Of a stretch of 8,572 nt of DNA, positions 5,189-8,572 are shown piece by piece. The notes below the pieces were generated by a model that searched no databases, was not told the origin of the DNA, and saw nothing but the letters and a program-made list of their open reading frames with translations. The position numbers were made by a program, and so were the translations under genes. Within the stretch, counting starts at the first letter, position 1. The number at the start of each line of letters is the position of its first letter. Source of the stretch: Thiobacillaceae bacterium (GTDB lineage: Bacteria > Pseudomonadota > Gammaproteobacteria > Burkholderiales > Thiobacillaceae); NCBI GenBank assembly GCA_024643305.1, contig JAHENE010000079.1, forward strand, positions 1 to 8,572. The letters are read 5' to 3'.

Positions 5189-7489
5189 ATGGCGCAATCC
5201 GACGAAAACCAGCCTTTTGGGCCTTCCGATGCATCTTCACATGCTTCGCGCGCCCTGGTAGAACGACAGGCAACACTGCCCAGCACCCAGGTTATTCAGG
5301 ACTGGTTGACGGATGATGATGAAGAGGATTCCATCAATCTTCGCCAGTACTGGGCAGTCATCATGCGCCGCAAATGGACGGTGCTTACTTTCTTCGCCAT
5401 TGTGGTGGTGGCCGGCATGACTGCGACTTACCTTACCACGCCGATTTACCGGGCCACGACAACGTTGCAGATCGATCAGGAAGAAGCCAAGGTCGTGCAG
5501 TACGAGCAGGTACAGTCCAACGCGCAGTCATCCTGGAACACCGAGGAATACATGCGCACCCAGCAGGAAGTATTGCGGAGCCGCGCCATTGCCGAGCGGG
5601 TGGTAAACGAGTTGAACCTTGTTGAGCATCCGCTGTTCAATGGAAAGCCAAAGGAGTCCGGCCTGTCCAAACTGTTGCCCTGGTCAAAGCGGGGGAATCC
5701 TGAGAAGGAGGCGTCAACCGAGACCAGTATTGCCTTGGCCGACAAAGTGCGCGGTATCACGGGAGCGGTGCAGGGCAGTCTGACGGTTGAGCCGGTTGCC
5801 AATTCGCGCCTGCTCCGGGTGTCTTTCGACAGTCCGGATGCCAAACTGACTGCACAAGTCGCTAATGCGATCGCCAGTGTTTTCATCAACCACAATCTGG
5901 CTCGCCGCATGGATGCAACCGCTTACGCGAAAACCTTTTTGCAGGATCGTTTGCAGCAGGTGCAGGCCAAGCTCGAGGATTCCGAAAAGGCGCTGGTGGC
6001 GTTTGCCCGTCAGGAAGAACTGATCAAGACTACCGGCGGCGAAAATGGGGGGGACAGTGTTGACACTCAGGTCTTGCAGGGATTTACCGGCGCACTGACG
6101 CAGGCGCAGCAAGAGCGCATCAAGGCGGAAAGTCTCTACAACAGTGTGCAGGGAACTTCGATCGATGCGCTGTCTGAAGTAACTGATAACAAAACCATCC
6201 AGGGTTTGAAGGAACGCAAATCCAAGCTTGAGGCCGATTACCAGGAGAACCTGAAGATATACAAGCCGGCTTATCCCAAGATGCAGCAGTTGCAGAGCCA
6301 GATCAACGAAACCCAGGATGCGATCAACGCTGAAATACAGAATATCCGCGCTGCCATCAAGACCCGTTACCAGGCTGCATTAGCCCAGGAAGTGGCCTTG
6401 AGTTCCAAGGTGCAAGAGAGCAAGCGCGGAATCCTCAGTGAGCAGGACCGCAGCATTCAGTACAACATATTGAAGCGCGAGGTGGAGACCAACCGTCAGC
6501 TTTACGAAGGGCTGCTGCAGCGCCTGAAGGAAGTGGGTGTTGCTGGCGGCGTTGGCACCAACAATATTTCGGTGGTGGACAAGGCCGAGGTTCCGGACGG
6601 ACCTTACAAACCAGACCCGCGACGCAATCTGATGATCGCCATTTTCCTTGGGCTCGCCGGTGGAATTGGCCTGGCTTTCCTGTTCGAGCATCTTGATGAC
6701 ACCATCAAGCAGGCAGAAGACCTGGAGCAGATCCTTGGGCTTCCGGTACTGGGTGTGATCCCGTTCTCGCGGGCTCAGACAGGCGGCAAGCTTTATCATG
6801 AAAATTACGATACCCGATCGCACTTCTCCGAGGCGCACCGATCGCTGCGAACCGCGCTGCAATTCTCCACTCCCGAGGGCATGCCAAAGGTGTTGATGGT
6901 TACCAGCACCTCGATGGGCGAAGGCAAAAGCACTACGGCGCTTAGTTTGGCCATGCAAGTTGCGCAGGCCGGCAAAAAAGTGCTGATCATCGACAGTGAT
7001 CTGCGCAAGGCCTCGCTTCACACCAATCTGGAACTGGAGAATCAGACGGGCCTGACCAACTATCTTGCGGGCAGTGCCAAGCCGGTGGATATCACCAGCA
7101 ATACCGAGGTACCCAATCTCTTCGCGATCACATCCGGGCCGCTGCCACCCAACCCGGCGGAGTTGATTGGCAGCAGCAAGATGGTGTCTCTGTTGTCCCT
7201 GGCGTCGGAAAAGTTCGATCACGTCATCGTGGATGGTCCGCCGGTCCTGGGTCTGGCGGATGCTCCGCTTCTCGGCAGCATTGCCGATGCCACTATATTG
7301 GTGGTGGAGGTGGGCGGCACACGCCGCGACTTCGCTCGCGGCGCGGTCAAGCGGCTGCGTGGCACCCGAACCCATTTGATTGGCGGCGTGCTCACCAAGA
7401 TGCGTTCGCGCGGCCATACTTACGATTACTACTACAGTGGTCACTACTATCAGTACGGTGGCAACTCGGAGATGCAGCAGCTGACATGA
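5189..7489 (+). CDS. Wzc-like chain-length regulator / tyrosine autokinase (BY-kinase)
   Basis: This is an inner-membrane co-polymerase and kinase that controls polymer length and export through cycling tyrosine phosphorylation. The 766-residue protein has an acidic N-terminus (DDDEED at 42-47), a Wzz domain starting near LRQYWAVIMRRKW (51-63), TM1 (about 63-84), a long periplasmic coiled-coil region (about 250-445) with YKPAYPKMQQL, the GNVR/proline motif GPYKPDPRRN (471-480) and TM2 (about 481-499). The cytoplasmic kinase follows: oligomerisation motif ExxRxxR (Glu548, Arg551, Arg554), Walker A SMGEGKST (Lys580), Walker A' IIDSDLR (Asp602, Asp604), Walker B VIVDGPP (Asp682). The C-terminal cluster has seven tyrosines (745, 747-749, 753, 754, 756). 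Nothing essential is missing. An in-frame TAA at 5174-5176 fixes ATG 5189 as the first possible ATG start, yet no Shine-Dalgarno is visible. Its stop codon overlaps the start of the J-domain gene. Confidence 0.96.
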   Translation: MAQSDENQPFGPSDASSHASRALVERQATLPSTQVIQDWLTDDDEEDSINLRQYWAVIMRRKWTVLTFFAIVVVAGMTATYLTTPIYRATTTLQIDQEEAKVVQYEQVQSNAQSSWNTEEYMRTQQEVLRSRAIAERVVNELNLVEHPLFNGKPKESGLSKLLPWSKRGNPEKEASTETSIALADKVRGITGAVQGSLTVEPVANSRLLRVSFDSPDAKLTAQVANAIASVFINHNLARRMDATAYAKTFLQDRLQQVQAKLEDSEKALVAFARQEELIKTTGGENGGDSVDTQVLQGFTGALTQAQQERIKAESLYNSVQGTSIDALSEVTDNKTIQGLKERKSKLEADYQENLKIYKPAYPKMQQLQSQINETQDAINAEIQNIRAAIKTRYQAALAQEVALSSKVQESKRGILSEQDRSIQYNILKREVETNRQLYEGLLQRLKEVGVAGGVGTNNISVVDKAEVPDGPYKPDPRRNLMIAIFLGLAGGIGLAFLFEHLDDTIKQAEDLEQILGLPVLGVIPFSRAQTGGKLYHENYDTRSHFSEAHRSLRTALQFSTPEGMPKVLMVTSTSMGEGKSTTALSLAMQVAQAGKKVLIIDSDLRKASLHTNLELENQTGLTNYLAGSAKPVDITSNTEVPNLFAITSGPLPPNPAELIGSSKMVSLLSLASEKFDHVIVDGPPVLGLADAPLLGSIADATILVVEVGGTRRDFARGAVKRLRGTRTHLIGGVLTKMRSRGHTYDYYYSGHYYQYGGNSEMQQLT

Positions 7490-8572
7490 GCGTCACCGGC
7501 AATAGCGAAGCATCGGCTATCGCGGCGCTGGCGCTGGCGTTCCATCGTTCGCCGACGAGATATCCCGAGTTGTTGCGGGGAAGCGCGCCCTTGCCTGCTT
7601 CCCTAAACACGCTGCTGCGGCTTGCTGGCGGCACCCCTATAAACGAACTGGATCCGGCGCTGGCTTCAGTGGCCTCGGCAGACCAATTGCGCATGGCCGC
7701 GCTGTTTTTCATCGAGCAGGTTCTGTTTCAGCGCGAAGCCAGTCATTACCGAGTGTTGGGGCTTAACCATGATGCCACGGCGGAACAGATAAAGGAGCAT
7801 CATCGCCTGTTGATGCGGCTGTTTCATCCTGACCGGGAAAGCCAGGCGGATGAGCGCAAGGAGCAGTTTGCCACGCGCGTGAACCTTGCCTACAACGCGC
7901 TGCGAGATGCCGGTCAGCGCAGCAATTATGACGCGACGCTGAAGCCGCAGACGGCAAGCCCGAGGCAGGCGCCCCGAAGGCCGTCGGGCATGGTGCGCCG
8001 CCGCATGCCGGAGCAGGAGTCATTTTGGACGGTTCGTGTCTACCCGGTACTGATGCGTTATCTGCCGCAATGGGTGCTGGCAGGCACGGCACTGGTTTCA
8101 TTGATGATTGTCGGCGCGGTCTATCTTTTCAATCCCCCTGTCCATCTACAGAGAACCGGGCCTTCCTATGTGGAAAGCAAAGAAAAAACTTCAGTGCCCG
8201 TTTCGGCAAGCAGTTCGGCTGTAGAAGCCGCCAGTGCTGAAGCAAGCAGACTGGATGAAGTGGTTGCCCAGTTCGATCGCAAGCTTGCCGCCAACAGCCA
8301 CGCGTTTTCTCGATCAGTTCCTGAATCGGGAAAGGCGCAGGTAGTTCAGCCAATAAAAACGCCTGCGATTGTTGCACCGCCCAAGTCGAATCCCGTGCAC
8401 CCTGTGCCAGCCAAGGCAGACCGGCCGGCACCGGTCAGGCTTGCAAAGAAAGCTTCGGTCATGCCGGTGCAAAAGCCTGTTGCCAAGGCAAAACCGGTTC
8501 CTGTGGTTGCCGTACCTGTACCCCGGGTTGAATCCGCAACGCCTGTGGCAATCCAGCCTTCGCCTGCCGTGC
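7486..8572 (+). CDS. Membrane-anchored J-domain (DnaJ-like) protein, 3'-partial
   Basis: The frame opens at ATG 7486, overlapping the kinase stop (ATGA), and stays open to the right edge: 362 codons with no stop. Residues 1-85 are a mostly helical N-terminal region I do not recognise. Residues 86-150 form a J domain: SHYRVLGLNHDATAEQIKEH, the HPD triad (His114, Pro115, Asp116) in RLFHPDRES, then FATRVNLAYNALRD and SNYDATL. A basic linker (158-173) precedes a single TM segment (about 196-215, WVLAGTALVSLMIVGAVYLF). Everything after is low-complexity, rich in Pro, Ala, Val and Lys (about 286-362, TonB-linker-like). By the positive-inside rule the J domain is cytoplasmic, where it could recruit DnaK, and the tail periplasmic. 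No useful Shine-Dalgarno lies near the start, so translation is probably coupled to the kinase gene. The client is unknown and the C-terminal end is not visible. Confidence 0.85.
   Translation, partial: MSVTGNSEASAIAALALAFHRSPTRYPELLRGSAPLPASLNTLLRLAGGTPINELDPALASVASADQLRMAALFFIEQVLFQREASHYRVLGLNHDATAEQIKEHHRLLMRLFHPDRESQADERKEQFATRVNLAYNALRDAGQRSNYDATLKPQTASPRQAPRRPSGMVRRRMPEQESFWTVRVYPVLMRYLPQWVLAGTALVSLMIVGAVYLFNPPVHLQRTGPSYVESKEKTSVPVSASSSAVEAASAEASRLDEVVAQFDRKLAANSHAFSRSVPESGKAQVVQPIKTPAIVAPPKSNPVHPVPAKADRPAPVRLAKKASVMPVQKPVAKAKPVPVVAVPVPRVESATPVAIQPSPAV

Noticed and set aside
6380..7444. Long antisense open frame of about 354 codons opposite the kinase gene
   Set aside because: It lies opposite a gene with intact Walker motifs. 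Its product is His/Gln/Arg-rich with no recognisable domain, as expected for the complement of a GC-rich coding sequence.
7502..7520. Small inverted repeat ATAGC/GCTAT at the beginning of the J-domain gene
   Set aside because: There are only five base pairs inside coding sequence and no T-run follows; chance is the likely explanation.

Overview
This window reads as part of an exopolysaccharide or capsule (EPS) locus of a Gram-negative proteobacterium. The moderately GC-rich coding style, the outer-membrane export protein and the flavour of the proteins suggest a betaproteobacterium (Nitrosomonadales/Gallionellales-like). That placement is inferred from protein character only, not from a search. 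All genes lie on the + strand, are tightly packed and are probably co-transcribed in one or two units. There is no rRNA, tRNA, insertion sequence or CRISPR array, and no gene-free stretch longer than about 80 bases.

Layout. Bases 2-958 hold gmd (GDP-mannose 4,6-dehydratase), cut off at the left edge. Bases 1002-1352 hold a small four-helix-bundle protein of the 23S rRNA intervening-sequence family. A 77-base gap with two hairpins follows. Bases 1430-2419 hold fcl (GDP-L-fucose synthase), 2438-3535 a WecA-like polyprenyl-phosphate sugar-1-phosphate transferase, and 3532-4329 a CpsB/CapC-type PHP-fold tyrosine phosphatase, joined to the transferase by an ATGA overlap. Bases 4380-5129 hold a short Wza-like export protein. 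A strong intrinsic terminator lies at 5133-5166. Bases 5189-7489 hold a Wzc-like co-polymerase/tyrosine autokinase. From 7486 to the right edge there is an open reading frame for a membrane-anchored J-domain protein, which starts inside the kinase stop codon and runs off the window.

How the genes work together. Gmd and Fcl convert GDP-mannose to GDP-L-fucose, a probable sugar donor for the polymer. The WecA-like enzyme would place the first sugar phosphate on undecaprenyl phosphate. The Wza-like and Wzc-like proteins would form the secretion and chain-length machinery of a Wzx/Wzy-type pathway, and the PHP phosphatase would reset the phosphorylated C-terminal tyrosines of the kinase. Glycosyltransferases, flippase and polymerase are not in this window and are presumably nearby.

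The least explained parts are the J-domain protein coupled to the kinase, the intrinsic terminator inside the gene string followed by a start codon with no visible Shine-Dalgarno, and the four-helix-bundle gene lodged between the two fucose genes.
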